Shown piece after piece: positions 47,330 through 56,637 of a DNA stretch of 64,000 nucleotides. Within the stretch, counting starts at the first letter, position 1. The number at the start of each line of letters is the position of its first letter. A program made the translations under genes and the position numbers. The notes under the pieces were generated by a model. That model saw only the letters and a program-made list of their open reading frames with translations. It ran no database searches and was not told the DNA's origin. This stretch comes from Sinorhizobium fredii USDA 257. Its GTDB lineage: Bacteria; Pseudomonadota; Alphaproteobacteria; Rhizobiales; Rhizobiaceae. The DNA lies in contig NC_018000.1 in NCBI RefSeq assembly GCF_000265205.3, positions 4,154,001 through 4,218,000 on the forward strand, in the 5' to 3' direction.

Positions 47330-47693
47330 CTTCACCTGCTGAGAAATTCGTGAGTCCCCATTTTGCGTATTTAACACCGCTGCGCGTGTCGGCCAAGCCT
47401 AGCATCTCAGGCGGGCACAACGATGTGAATTTGACGTTCAAAATCAGGACGGTGCTGGCTCGATCCGACACACCACGTGGGTTCGCTGCGTCGAATCGGT
47501 CGACTGATTCGCGTCTGACTTACTCCTCTCAGTGTCCGATTCTTGCGGCCGCGGACGCCGAATCATGAACGGCTACGACTGCTGACGCCTGCGAATCATG
47601 GGGCAGTCCAACTGCGCGGATGGATTAAACCCTTGCGGCAACCACCTGTGTCTGCTCGACTAGGAGTGGGAAGAGGTAAGAAGGATAGAGAGC
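47330..47693. other. Intergenic region L,D-transpeptidase - SDR
   Basis: About 360 bp between divergent genes. I find no gene, clear operator or terminator. The right end carries a GA-rich ribosome binding region (GGAAGAGGTAAGAAGG). Confidence 0.4.
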
Positions 47694-48449
47694 ATGAAAC
47701 TGGGCTTCGAGGGCAAGGTCGCCATCGTCACCGGCGGCGGTTCGGGAATCGGCGCCGCTATCTCCCGGCAATTGAGCGGCGAGGGGGCGGAAGTTGTCGT
47801 AGCCGATCTCAATCCCGAGGCAGCCCAGCAGATCGCCGAAGAGATCCGCTTCAATGGAGGCCGAGCCCGTCACTTCACGGTCGATATCGCCGACCCCCAC
47901 GCCGTAGAGCGTTTGGTCGACTTCACTGTCCAGGAGTGCGGAGGCCTGAACCTGGCCGTCAACAATGCCGGCATTGAAGGCGTCCGGAAGCCGACCGCGG
48001 ACTATCCGCTCGACGATTGGGCGCGCGTGATCGACGTCAATCTGAACGGCACGTTCTTTTGCATGAAACAGGAGATCGCCGCGATGCTGGGACGGGGAGG
48101 AGGCGCGATCGTCAACGTGACGTCGATTCTCGCCTCCGTCGGCTTGCCAACGGTATCGGCATACACCGCGGCAAAGCATGGGGTTGTCGGCCTGACCAAG
48201 ACGGCAGCGATCGAATATGCGCGCATGGGCATCCGTATCAACGCTGTCGGTCCCGGATGGATCGAGACGCCGCTTCTGTCGGAGCATGCCGAGCTGGCGA
48301 AGACCCGGCGGCTGGAGGCCCTTCAGCCGATGGGCAGGCGCGGAATGCCGGAAGAGGTGGCGGCCCTTGTATGCTTTCTCTTGTCCGACCAAGCGAGTTT
48401 CATCACCGGCAGCTACCATCTCGTGGACGGCGCCTACACGGCTCACTGA
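47694..48449 (+). CDS. Short-chain dehydrogenase/reductase
   Basis: The 251-residue classical SDR has the cofactor motif VTGGGSGIGAAI, VNNAGIEG, the active-site serine in NVTSILASVG and YTAAKHG, and ends ITGSYHLVDGAYTAH. It probably prefers NAD(H), judging from the acidic Asp after the second beta strand (VVVADLNPE). Substrate unknown. It marks the start of the accessory stretch. Confidence 0.9.
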   Translation: MKLGFEGKVAIVTGGGSGIGAAISRQLSGEGAEVVVADLNPEAAQQIAEEIRFNGGRARHFTVDIADPHAVERLVDFTVQECGGLNLAVNNAGIEGVRKPTADYPLDDWARVIDVNLNGTFFCMKQEIAAMLGRGGGAIVNVTSILASVGLPTVSAYTAAKHGVVGLTKTAAIEYARMGIRINAVGPGWIETPLLSEHAELAKTRRLEALQPMGRRGMPEEVAALVCFLLSDQASFITGSYHLVDGAYTAH

Positions 48450-48514
48450 CGGTCATGAAGGTGCTGCGCTGCAGCTCGCGATGTCGTCGAGCGATTGGCG
48501 AGCGAATTGCTGCC

Positions 48515-48784
48515 TTATAACGGATTTGATACTCGCCAGAAGGGCTTGGCGATCTCTGCCTCGATCTGCCGTCTCGTCAGACCGATATCGTCGATCAAAT
48601 GGGGATCGTCCTTCAATTTCTGCTCGAGCTCCCTGCGAAAGCGTATCCGCTCGCCCCAAGTCGCGATAATGCTTCGCAGGGTCGCTATGCTGTAGTGCCG
48701 ATGCGAGACTTCCGCCAGCCCCACGGGCGTTCCCGGCCGCGCTGCCTGGTGCGGGGCCGACGCGAAGGTGGGGGTATTGTTCAT
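48515..48784 (-). CDS. DUF1127 domain protein
   Basis: The 89-residue protein ends with an arginine-rich DUF1127-type segment (IIATWGERIRFRRELEQKL, then DDPHLIDDIGLTRRQIEAEI). Short DUF1127 proteins in alphaproteobacteria act in RNA handling, phosphate or carbon homeostasis and stress. The start at 48784 has a strong GGAGGTTGCC ribosome binding site. It diverges from the broken CadC-like gene. Confidence 0.8.
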   Translation of the reverse strand: MNNTPTFASAPHQAARPGTPVGLAEVSHRHYSIATLRSIIATWGERIRFRRELEQKLKDDPHLIDDIGLTRRQIEAEIAKPFWRVSNPL

Positions 48785-48912
48785 GGCAACCTCCTTATGG
48801 TTTGAGGGTCCGGGGGCCCTCGACCTGAAAGAGGATGAATTCTGCAGGATGCGAACAGCGTCGTAATTAAGCTCTCCCAAAAAGTTCTCGAAAACTTCCA
48901 AACGGACTATAG

Positions 48913-50423
48913 ATGCGGCTTATGCAGGGATCGCGTGTTGCCTTTGGTCCGTTCGTGCTTGATCCGGGTGCGGGAACGCTCCTCCGGAACGATGATCCCG
49001 TTGCCGTTGGCCATCGTGGGCTGAAGCTGCTTGCGGCGCTCGTCGGACGGCCCGGCGAAATCCTGGGCAAGGCCGAGCTGATGGACGCGGCTTGGCCGGG
49101 CACGGCCGTCGAGGAAGGCAACCTCACCGTCCAGATCGCGCAGCTCAGGAAGCTGCTTGGTCCGGCCGCCGACGGCGGTGAATGGATCTCGACGGTTCCG
49201 CGCGTCGGCTACCGCTTCACGGGGGTCATCGAACAGCTTGGTGGCGCGAGGCGAAAACCTTTGCCGCTGCCCAGCAAACCATCGATAGCCGTGCTGCCCT
49301 TCGTGAATGTCAGCAACGACCCCGAGCAGGAATCCTTCGCGGATGGGTTGACCGAAGACCTGATCACCGACCTGTCCAGGAGCTCCGGTCTGTTCGTCAT
49401 CGCACGCAACTCGGCCTTTGCCTATAAAGGAAAGGTGATGGACGTCCGCGAAATCGCCGAGGACCTTGGCGTGCGCTACCTGCTGGAGGGGAGCGCAAGA
49501 CGCGCCGCTGGGCGCGTGCGCATCAACGCCCAGTTGGTCGACGCGGCGAATGGCGATCATCTATGGGCGGAACGCTTCGATCGCAGCCTGAAGATATATT
49601 TGCCGTTCAGGACGAGGTCACCGGCAAGATCGTGGAGGCGTTACTCGGCCGGCTGCGCGCACCGCCGCCGCGCAATCGGCCCAAAAATCTCGAGGCTTAC
49701 GATCTCTGCGTGCGGGCGCGCAAGCTGATCGATGATTCGCCACAGACGGCGCGGGAAGCGCATCTGATGCTCACGCGCGCGGTTTCGCTCGATCCGGGAT
49801 ACGCGGAAGCCTATCGTTGGCTGGCGATGAACCACTGGATGGGATGGGTGCATTGGGGCGAGCCAATCGAACCAAACCGTAGCGTTGCCTTGGAACTGGC
49901 GCGAAAAGCTGTAGCGATCGATCCCAACGATGCAGGCTGCCGCTGGGTCCTGGCCAACCTGCTTGCCTATGAGCGCAGCTTCGCGGACGCGGAATTCGCC
50001 AAGGCGATCGAGCTCGACCCGAACGAGGCCGACACCTGGGCGACATTGTCCGACATCGCGGTCTTGGCCGGGCGGGTAGAGGAGGGCCTTGAGCACATTC
50101 GCAAGGCGTTCCGGTTGAACCCGTTTCCGCCAAGCTGGTACTATCTGACGCTCGGCCAGACGCAATATGCGGCCGGCGAATACGAGGCCGCTGTCGAGAC
50201 ACTGCGCAGGGACGAGACTTATCGTACAAGCTCACGCCGTTTCCTGGCGGCAAGCCTTGCCCAACTGGGCCGGCTCGACGAGGCGCGCGCAGAGGTCGAA
50301 CTGTTCCTCGTCAGCAACCCGCATTTCACAACCCGCCACTGGGCCACGACGGAACCATTTCGCGACGCTGCGACGCTTGAGCATTTCGTCGATGGATACC
50401 GCAAGGCCGGTCTTCCGGAGTGA
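48913..50423 (+). pseudogene. CadC-like winged-helix/TPR regulator broken by a frameshift
   Basis: Two overlapping frames (48913-49600 and about 49590-50423) form one protein of about 503 residues. The first has an OmpR/CadC-type winged helix (ILGKAELMDAAWPG...TVPRVGYRF) and then SIAVLPFVNVSNDPEQESFA...LFVIARNSAFAYKG, ending HLWAERFDRSLK. The second continues exactly where homologues do, DIFAVQDEVTGKIVEALL, and carries TPR-like repeats. Loss of one base near 49590 (CTGAAGATA) explains the break. Such proteins lack a sensor histidine kinase. It is either a recent pseudogene or a sequencing error. Confidence 0.82.
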
Positions 50424-50530
50424 CGCTCCGGCGTGATCGAGGGCGCTGTCCTCGAGTATCTGGTTTGAGATGTCGAACAAGGCTTACATCTCGGTCACTC
50501 GTAACGGCGCCTTCGCACCTTTCGTGCGAC

Positions 50531-50923
50531 CTACTCCTCAAAGCGACCCGTGGCGTCACGATCGCGTTCGTATCGCCTCGTGAGCGGAAACGGCGGCAAC
50601 CAGGATTCGCGACGGATGATCCAGCTTTCGTAGGTTGGCATCAGTTGATCAGGGGCATCCAGGGAACCGAGGTTCACTTCGATTTCGTCTGCGGTGCGTG
50701 CGAAAATGGTCGAGCCGCAGCGGGGACAGAAAAACCGCCCGGCGTAGTCGCGTGTTTCGCCATTGATCGTCACCGCATCCTGAGGGAACACCGCGGAAGC
50801 GTGAAAAAGGGCGCCATGATGCTTGCGGCAGTCGAGACAGTGACAAAGGCCAACCCGGTATGGGAGTCCCGACGCCACAATTCGGACGTTGCCGCACAGG
50901 CAACCGCCGGTGAATCGGTCCAT
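50531..50923 (-). CDS. GFA/CENP-V domain protein
   Basis: The 130-residue protein has the zinc-binding pattern of the GFA (glutathione-dependent formaldehyde-activating-like) family: GGCLCGNVRIVASG, CHCLDCRKHHGALF and FFCPRCGSTIF. Some members bind glutathione adducts, many are uncharacterised. A GGAGACGCAGC ribosome binding site precedes the ATG at 50923. It converges on the frameshifted regulator. Confidence 0.88.
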   Translation of the reverse strand: MDRFTGGCLCGNVRIVASGLPYRVGLCHCLDCRKHHGALFHASAVFPQDAVTINGETRDYAGRFFCPRCGSTIFARTADEIEVNLGSLDAPDQLMPTYESWIIRRESWLPPFPLTRRYERDRDATGRFEE

Positions 50924-51124
50924 GCTGCGTCTCCTTTAAAATGAAGCGGTCCGAATGGTTACGACGAACAGCACCGTCATTGCAATTGCCCGCTGCGCGC
51001 GGTGACGCGTCGTTCTTCCGTAGCGGGCGATAGTGATCATCGCTTCCAGCCGAATGGAGCCTATCAGATGACACACCTGCATCCCCACCCAAACCGAGGC
51101 CCGATAAGGCTCTGACGAGCCTAG

Positions 51125-51306
51125 GGGTATAGCGAGGCTAAACCAAAGGAGAATATAAGCATCCTGGGCGGTTTCGAAGTCGAGGATCGGCTGAAGGCAG
51201 CCGTGCAGAAGATCGCCGTGGAGTTGCTTGCCGCTACACTGAGGGAGAAGGCTGCGAAGGCAAAGGCGTCGCATCTTCAGGTCGGAGACCTGTTGACGAC
51301 GGCTTA
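51125..51306 (+). pseudogene. Coding-like remnant without start codon
   Basis: An open frame ending at a TAG at 51306 encodes a helical stretch with strong rhizobial codon bias (FEVEDRLKAAVQKIAVELLA, then AATLREKAAKAKASHLQ). No ATG or GTG lies before it. It looks like the 3' end of a decayed gene next to insertion sequence debris. I cannot name it. The rest of the 50924-51303 gap shows nothing. Confidence 0.3.
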
Positions 51307-51600
51307 GCGTAAGTGGGGCTCTCTGATCGGCTGGGGTATAGATCGATGCGCCTCCAATCGATCGATCACACGGTGGCGCAGCTGCGGGTGGCGCCTGAGC
51401 TTTCGTAAGCGTCCTCGACGCTCCTTGCTGATGTCGTCGGCGATGCCGCCGTAATAGCCGCTGTATTCCGGAAACTCGCGATCATGGAAGGTGTTGAGCG
51501 ATAATCTTCGCTCGGACATGCAAAAATCCGCACCGCCAGCTCTGATCCGATCCAGCAGACGACGCACCTGGCGGGTGCTCAGATCGAGCACATGGGGGTC
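51304..51600 (-). pseudogene. Chimeric transposase remnant (ISNCY-like head, IS30 fragment)
   Basis: The reverse strand first encodes LDLSTRQVRRLLDRIRAGGA, the helix-turn-helix of an ISNCY-type transposase, and then switches to TFHDREFPEYSGYYGGIADD and RRHPQLRHRVIDRLEAHRS, which matches residues after the N-terminal HTH of the IS30 transposase at 53.7-54.7 kb. Both are truncated. This is debris from two nested insertions. Confidence 0.75.
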
Positions 51601-51627
51601 GGTTCCGGCACGGGGCGAAATGACACC

Positions 51628-52617
51628 TTAAGCCGATGCGATCTGTTTATCGGGCGCTTCGATCATAAAACGTGCGCGATATTCACTTGGGCTAATACCG
51701 ACTTTCTTTCGAAAGTGATGCCGAAGCGTATGAGAGCTTCCGAAACCCACTGTCATCGCTACCGCCTCCATTCTTGCGTTGCCTTGGCACAGCAAACGCT
51801 TCGCTTCGTTGACGCGTTCGGCGGCGACCCAATCCCCTGGGGTCTGTCCCGTGGCTTCAGAAAACCGGCGTAGAAATGTTCGCGTGCTCATCCGGGTTTC
51901 ATGTGCCATTCGCTCGACGCTCCAGTTGTTCGTGAGATCGGCACGTATTCTGTCCAGAAGCGGGGCGATTTCCAGCCCTTCCCGGATCGGAACAGGACGC
52001 TCAAGAAACTGCGCCTGCCCCCCTGTTCGGTGCGCGGGCATCACGAGACGTCTAGCGACGGAGTTCGCTGCAACCGCCCCGAAATCCTGCCTGACGATCT
52101 CGATCAGGAGGTCGATCCCGGCCGCGCTACCCGCTGACGTGTGGATGCGATCATGCGCACGATAGAGCGACGCGTCATCGACCTCGATATCGGGATAATG
52201 TTCGCGGAGCTTGTCAGCGTAGCGCCAGTGCGTCGTTGCTGTCCCACCCGAAAGCAGACCTGTCGCGGCCAGAACAAATGCGCCGGAACATATTGACGCG
52301 AGCCGGGCTCCGCGCATGTGAGCGGCACGAAGCTGCTGGCATAGTGTCTTTGGAACGGGAACGTCGGCGCCCTTCCAACCCGGAACGACAACGATGTCGG
52401 CTTGCTCGATGACCTCTGGTCCATGGTCCGCCACGATCAGCAAACCGCCATGGGCGCGCATCGGTCCTTCATCGACCGCGCAACTCGCAAAGCGATACCA
52501 TTCTGATCCCATTTCTGGTCGAGAGAGCCCGAAGATTTCGGCGACGATGCCGAATTCGAAGGTGCAAAGGCCATCGTAAAGAAGGGCGACAACGAGTGGT
52601 CCGGTGAGGTTTGGCAT
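51628..52617 (-). CDS. GlxA/FtrA-like AraC family regulator with DJ-1/PfpI domain
   Basis: The product of about 329 residues has an N-terminal DJ-1/PfpI-like domain (VVALLYDGLCTFEFG, then SICSGAFVLAATGLLSGGTAT with the nucleophile-elbow cysteine) and a C-terminal AraC helix-turn-helix pair (NWSVERMAHETRMSTRTFLRRF, GFGSSHTLRHHFRKKVG). An in-frame ATG at 52638 is an alternative start. It diverges from a rhodanese gene, an arrangement I recall for FtrA-type regulators. It probably controls the rhodanese/GNAT pair. Confidence 0.88.
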   Translation of the reverse strand: MPNLTGPLVVALLYDGLCTFEFGIVAEIFGLSRPEMGSEWYRFASCAVDEGPMRAHGGLLIVADHGPEVIEQADIVVVPGWKGADVPVPKTLCQQLRAAHMRGARLASICSGAFVLAATGLLSGGTATTHWRYADKLREHYPDIEVDDASLYRAHDRIHTSAGSAAGIDLLIEIVRQDFGAVAANSVARRLVMPAHRTGGQAQFLERPVPIREGLEIAPLLDRIRADLTNNWSVERMAHETRMSTRTFLRRFSEATGQTPGDWVAAERVNEAKRLLCQGNARMEAVAMTVGFGSSHTLRHHFRKKVGISPSEYRARFMIEAPDKQIASA

Positions 52618-52696
52618 AATCTTTACGTACATTGTCATTCACGCCAATTGCAAGCGTGGCGGCAAATCGTAGACAGAGAGAACAAAGGAGACCGAT

Positions 52697-53098
52697 ATGA
52701 CCACATCCGTTACAGCTGTCCCGCCTGCACCGAGCGCGCTCGCCCGCGAACACTTCGCCGCTGAATTTGCCTTTGAATCCGATTGCTGGGACGTACACGA
52801 GGCCCTGGAGAAGGGTGCTGATTTCGTACTGCTCGATGTGCGTAGCCCAGCGATGTTTGCCAAAGGCCATGTGCCTGGCGCGATCAATCTTCCTCACGGC
52901 AAGATCGTCCGGTCGAAGATGAGCGTCTGGCCTGAGGATACGATATTCGTGACCTATTGCGCCGGCCCACATTGCAACGGTGCGGCACGTGGTGCTTTGC
53001 GTCTCGCTGAGTTGGGGCGCCCAGTCAAGATCATGGCCGGGGGCATCACCGGGTGGATCGATGAGGGTTTCAGGCTTGAAACGGTCGAAAACACATGA
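52697..53098 (+). CDS. Single-domain rhodanese-like protein
   Basis: The 133-residue sulfurtransferase domain has VLLDVRSPAMFAKGHVPGAINLPHG, and the active-site loop YCAGPHCNGA with the catalytic cysteine. A ribosome binding site, AAAGGAGACC, precedes the ATG. It diverges from the GlxA-like regulator and its stop overlaps the start of the GNAT gene (ATGA), so the two are coupled. Confidence 0.92.
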   Translation: MTTSVTAVPPAPSALAREHFAAEFAFESDCWDVHEALEKGADFVLLDVRSPAMFAKGHVPGAINLPHGKIVRSKMSVWPEDTIFVTYCAGPHCNGAARGALRLAELGRPVKIMAGGITGWIDEGFRLETVENT

Positions 53099-53571
53099 CT
53101 CGAGTAAGGGGTGCTTTGCCGGAAGATGCCGCACAGTTGCTGGATTTGATCCGACAACATGCCCTCTTCGAGCGGGCGACCGCGCGCGTGACCGAAGCGG
53201 GGCTTGTCTCCATTCTTAGTACCGATAAGCCGCTTACACATCTTATCGTAGCCGAAGATGGAAAAAGTCTGATCGGCTATGCGGCAGTGACATTTGACTA
53301 TGCATTGTGGACCGTTTGCCGCTTTGCTCACCTCGACTGCCTGTTCGTGCGCGAAACGGCGCGCGGACAGGGAATCGGAAAGCGTCTCTTTGAGCGCGCC
53401 TGCTTGCTGGCCGAGGAAGACGGTGCGGAACGGATAGAATGGCAAACGCCATCATGGAATCTGGATGCAATCCGATTTTACCAACGCGAGGGCGGCACAG
53501 GTCAACCAAAGATACGTTTCAGCAGGCATGTCAACCAACCGGAAGGATCTGGTGGTTCCGGCCGACATTAA
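53095..53571 (+). CDS. GNAT family N-acetyltransferase
   Basis: The 158-residue protein has the acetyl-CoA loop RETARGQGIGKRLFERA and the typical LDCLFV beta strand before it, with NLDAIRFYQREGG in motif B. Substrate unknown. It is translationally coupled to the rhodanese gene and is followed after about 60 bp by the IS30 element, which did not cut its reading frame. Confidence 0.88.
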   Translation: MTRVRGALPEDAAQLLDLIRQHALFERATARVTEAGLVSILSTDKPLTHLIVAEDGKSLIGYAAVTFDYALWTVCRFAHLDCLFVRETARGQGIGKRLFERACLLAEEDGAERIEWQTPSWNLDAIRFYQREGGTGQPKIRFSRHVNQPEGSGGSGRH

Positions 53572-53631
53572 GAAGGCATACCTAACCGATTTTTCGGTGG
53601 CCGTCGCCGAACGACGAAACGAAGGGCCGTG

Positions 53632-54742
53632 GGGAATCTAATCCAAGTGCAACATTGACGTGTGAAGGGTAGGGCACTACGCGCATTCGCGCAAATGCGC
53701 CATGAACACCTCGGCTGGTGTCCGATAGCCAGGCACTTCCTGGGCAGCGAATTTAGATGGTGGGCAAGGGCGAAAAGCTGCTGCTGGCTGACAGCGGATA
53801 GGTCCGTATCGCTCGGCACAAAGCGGCGGATGCGCTTATTGGTGTTCTCGACCGCACCTTTCTGCCACGGTGAATTTGGATCGCAGAACCAGCTCTTGGC
53901 GCCGATCCCATCTTCCAAAGCCCTGAAACCGCGAAACTCGGTACCACGGTCGAAGGTGAAGCCCTGCCGGGCAAAGGCGGGTAGCGGTGAGAAGGCATCG
54001 ACGATCTTGTCGATGAGCGGCCGAGAGTGGCGGCTGCCATTCTTGATCATCACCGTGTAGCGGCTTTTGCGCTCGACCAGCGAGGTGACATTGGCTTCAC
54101 CGAGGTCGCGCCGGAAGATCAGGAGATCGCCTTCCCAATGTCCGAACTGCGAGCGATCGGCAATAAAATCAGGACGTTGGCTGATCCTGCAATCAAACGG
54201 GATCGAGCCGTCGCGGGGCTTGCGGGAGCGGCGTGGGCGGCGCTTACGGCGGCCTTCCGGCAGATGCTGATAAAGCTCCCGCGCATCATCTTCCTTGCAA
54301 TAGATGAAGCGGTAGATCGTCTCGGTGCAGACACGGACCGCGCTCACACCGTCGGCAAGCAGGCGGCCGGCGATCTGCTCCGGCGACCAAAGTGCCTTCA
54401 GTCGATCGATAATCAGCTCACGCAGCTGCGGGTGGCGCCTGAGCTTGCGCAGACGTCGCCGACGCTCCTTGGAGAGGTCGTTGGCGATGCCACTGTAATA
54501 GCCGCTGTATTCGGGAAACTCGGCATCATGAAAGGTGTTGCGCTTCAGCTCGCGGTAGATCGTCGAGCGATGGCGCCCGAGTTGCCGGGCGATCTCACCG
54601 ACAGGAACCTTGCGTTCCATGAGCTGATGCAAACGTCGGCGATCGGGAAGGGCGAGCTGCGAATAGCACTGCGACATACAAAAACTCCAAGGGACAAGCC
54701 ATTGTTTTATTGGCATGTCGCACTTGGAAATAGAATGCACCC
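53632..54742 (-). mobile_element. IS30 family insertion sequence
   Basis: An element of about 1.1 kb. The left end (GGAATCTAATCCAAGTGCAA) and the complement of the right end (GTGCATTCTATTTCCAAGTG) match with one gap, giving imperfect terminal inverted repeats with core TCCAAGTGC.ACAT. End positions are approximate. It encloses one transposase gene with a frameshift near its 3' end. Confidence 0.75.
53677..54677 (-). pseudogene. IS30 family transposase, frameshifted near the C-terminus
   Basis: The frame starts at ATG 54677 (ribosome binding site GGAG) with LALPDRRRLHQLMERKVPVG and the HTH GEIARQLGRHRSTIYRELKRN. The DDE core follows: HWEGDLLIF, TFDRGTEFRG and the C-terminal NSPWQKGAVENTNKRIRRF. 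Near 53730 the frame leaves the family sequence after LPRKCL; shifting one base restores GYRTPAEVFMAHLRECA and a stop at 53677. One G appears lost. The unshifted frame runs on to 53568 with an unrelated tail. Activity is doubtful. Confidence 0.82.
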
Positions 54743-54867
54743 CCGCTACACACAATGTCACAGCTATTTAAAGATGAGACAAAGTAGTCAACTTAGAAAT
54801 GCGACACCATCTTATTCCTTAGTACTGCGTTTGCAAGTTGCTATATTTACCAAGTACGAAGGCGCAA

Positions 54868-54930
54868 GCCGCCGACCGGGTGGAGCTGGTCAGGGTTGCA
54901 TAGCCCGGTCGGCGGCGGATGGCTCCAGCT
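54868..54930 (-). other. Structured, possibly pseudoknotted segment downstream of the ISNCY-like transposase
   Basis: GCCGCCGACCGGG (54868-54880) pairs perfectly over 13 bp with CCCGGTCGGCGGC (54904-54916). The loop contains TGGAGC (54881-54886), complementary to GCTCCA (54922-54927) outside the stem, so an H-type pseudoknot can form. It lies 30-90 bp past the transposase stop, in the element's 3' untranslated part. There is no U-tract, so a plain terminator is not the full explanation. Confidence 0.5.
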
Positions 54931-54960
54931 GCAAGATAAACTTTAGCTTGGACATCCCGA

Positions 54961-56388
54961 TCACTCCGCCGCTTTCAGCTGCGCAAGGGCTTGCTGGCGT
55001 CGGGCGATGACCACCGGATCCTTGGTAAAATCCGTCTTGCGGCCAGGCTTCGTGCCGCGCTTTTGGTAGCCATTGCTCTGACTGCCGTCGCGAATGCCGA
55101 ACATATGGTCCGTCTGGCCGGTGCGACGCGGCCCGCCCTTGCTGCGCTGTTGCTCTCGTCCGGCCTGCATCCCGGCCACCAGCGCCAGCATGTCATCAAG
55201 GCGCTTGTTCTCAACCACCTCGGAGCGGTGCACCGAGCGCAGCGTGTCGAAGGTTCTGTAGGGCAGGGACGTCCCCTCATGGGTGATCTCGAGGCGACCA
55301 TCGGGATAGTCGCAGACAATGACCTTCTGGCCGGCCAGCGCCGTGGCGAAATCCGTCGGATCGAGGATGAACATCACCTTGTCATAGCGCAGCGTCAGCG
55401 ACTGCGACAGCTTGCGGATCTCCTTGCGGCACATGGCGCCATCGAGGTTCTCATGCGCGGCAAACGGCCGATGCATGTCCTTCGGATTGCGCGGCGCCTT
55501 GCCAAAGCGACGATTGAAGTCGGCCATGAACGCCGGCGCATAGGCATTGGCCGCCGCGATCGTGTCGATGCCGCGCAGCCGCAGTTCCTTGACGAGGCGA
55601 TCCTGCAGCGTCTGGTTGGCGCGCTCGACGCGGCCTTTGGCCTGCGGGGTATTGGCGCAGATGATGTCGATGTTGAGTTCATAAAGGGCCCGGCCGAACT
55701 GCGTCAGGCCACTGGTTCTGTCCTTCTTGGAAGCATGGGTGGTGCGGAAGATGCCATGCTTGTCGCTGTAGAAGGCGATCGGCTTGCCCCATTGCTGCAG
55801 GTAGGCCTTCGTCGCGTGCAGATAGTCGAAGGTGCTCTCCGAGGCAGCAAAGCGTAAGTGCAACAGCTTGCCGGTGGCATCGTCGATGTAGACGAGCAGG
55901 GCGCATTTGGGACCGCGGTTCTCGAACCACCAATGAAGCGAGCCATCGATCTGGACCAGTTCGCCGAAACAATCGCGCCGGCCGCGCGGCTGGAAAACCC
56001 GCTTCTTGCGCTCGCGTCGCGACACCCAGATGCCGGCTTCCATCATCCACTGACGCAGCGTCTCCTTGCTGACGGAAATCCGGTGGCGTTCGAGCAGCTT
56101 CTCGGCGGCCAACGTCGGTCCGAAATCCACGTAATGCTCACGCACCAGGTCGAGCACCAGGTTGCGGAAATCCTCGCTGTGGCACCGGTTGCTCGGCCGG
56201 CCGCGCTTCTTCGAGACGAGACCGTCGGCGCCGACCAGGTCATAGGCCTGCAACAGCCGATGCACCTGACTGCGACTGAGACGAAGCAACTCGGCCGCCT
56301 GGACGACGCTCAGGCTACCACCGCGAATCCGCTGGATCAGTTCAAGACGATGCAATTCCTTCTGCGACATGGTGATCAAACAAGACAT
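54961..56388 (-). CDS. ISNCY-like DDE transposase
   Basis: The 475-residue protein has an N-terminal HTH (LSVVQAAELLRLSRSQVHRLL), then a DDE integrase core: LVQIDGSLHWWFE, YSDKHGIFRTTH and the glutamate in AKGRVERANQTLQDRLVKELR. The C-terminal part has YPDGRLEITHEG, typical of this transposase group. The frame is complete. The ATG at 56388 has a GGAGTCGTC ribosome binding site; 56370 is an alternative. Confidence 0.9.
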   Translation of the reverse strand: MSCLITMSQKELHRLELIQRIRGGSLSVVQAAELLRLSRSQVHRLLQAYDLVGADGLVSKKRGRPSNRCHSEDFRNLVLDLVREHYVDFGPTLAAEKLLERHRISVSKETLRQWMMEAGIWVSRRERKKRVFQPRGRRDCFGELVQIDGSLHWWFENRGPKCALLVYIDDATGKLLHLRFAASESTFDYLHATKAYLQQWGKPIAFYSDKHGIFRTTHASKKDRTSGLTQFGRALYELNIDIICANTPQAKGRVERANQTLQDRLVKELRLRGIDTIAAANAYAPAFMADFNRRFGKAPRNPKDMHRPFAAHENLDGAMCRKEIRKLSQSLTLRYDKVMFILDPTDFATALAGQKVIVCDYPDGRLEITHEGTSLPYRTFDTLRSVHRSEVVENKRLDDMLALVAGMQAGREQQRSKGGPRRTGQTDHMFGIRDGSQSNGYQKRGTKPGRKTDFTKDPVVIARRQQALAQLKAAE

Positions 56389-56637
56389 GACGACTCCGAA
56401 CGCTCATGGTCTCAACCACGCTTCACGTCGCCAGTCTTCCTTCCAAACGTTGACGTTTGACCAGCCTCCCAAGAGGCGACGACTGTCGCATCTCTAACTG
56501 GCTCATATGTCGCATCTCTAAAATGCCGCTACACAACAAGATCGCATAAGATAGATTATGGAACATGCAATACGTGGCTAGGGGCCGCATGTCCCAATCT
56601 AAATCAACATCTTGCAGGCAAATTCTGTCAGCGGACT

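Larger units (their letters stand above)
54756..56533 (-). mobile_element. ISNCY-like insertion sequence
   Basis: An element of about 1.78 kb with related ends: TGT...GATGAGACA...TTAGAAATGCGACA on the left and, inverted on the right, TGT...GATGCGACA...TTAGAGATGCGACA. The ends share 19 of the first 26 positions and carry the GATGCGACA-type motif twice, which looks like tandem transposase-binding sites. Exact ends and target duplication are uncertain. It holds an intact transposase and a structured 3' segment. Confidence 0.7.
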
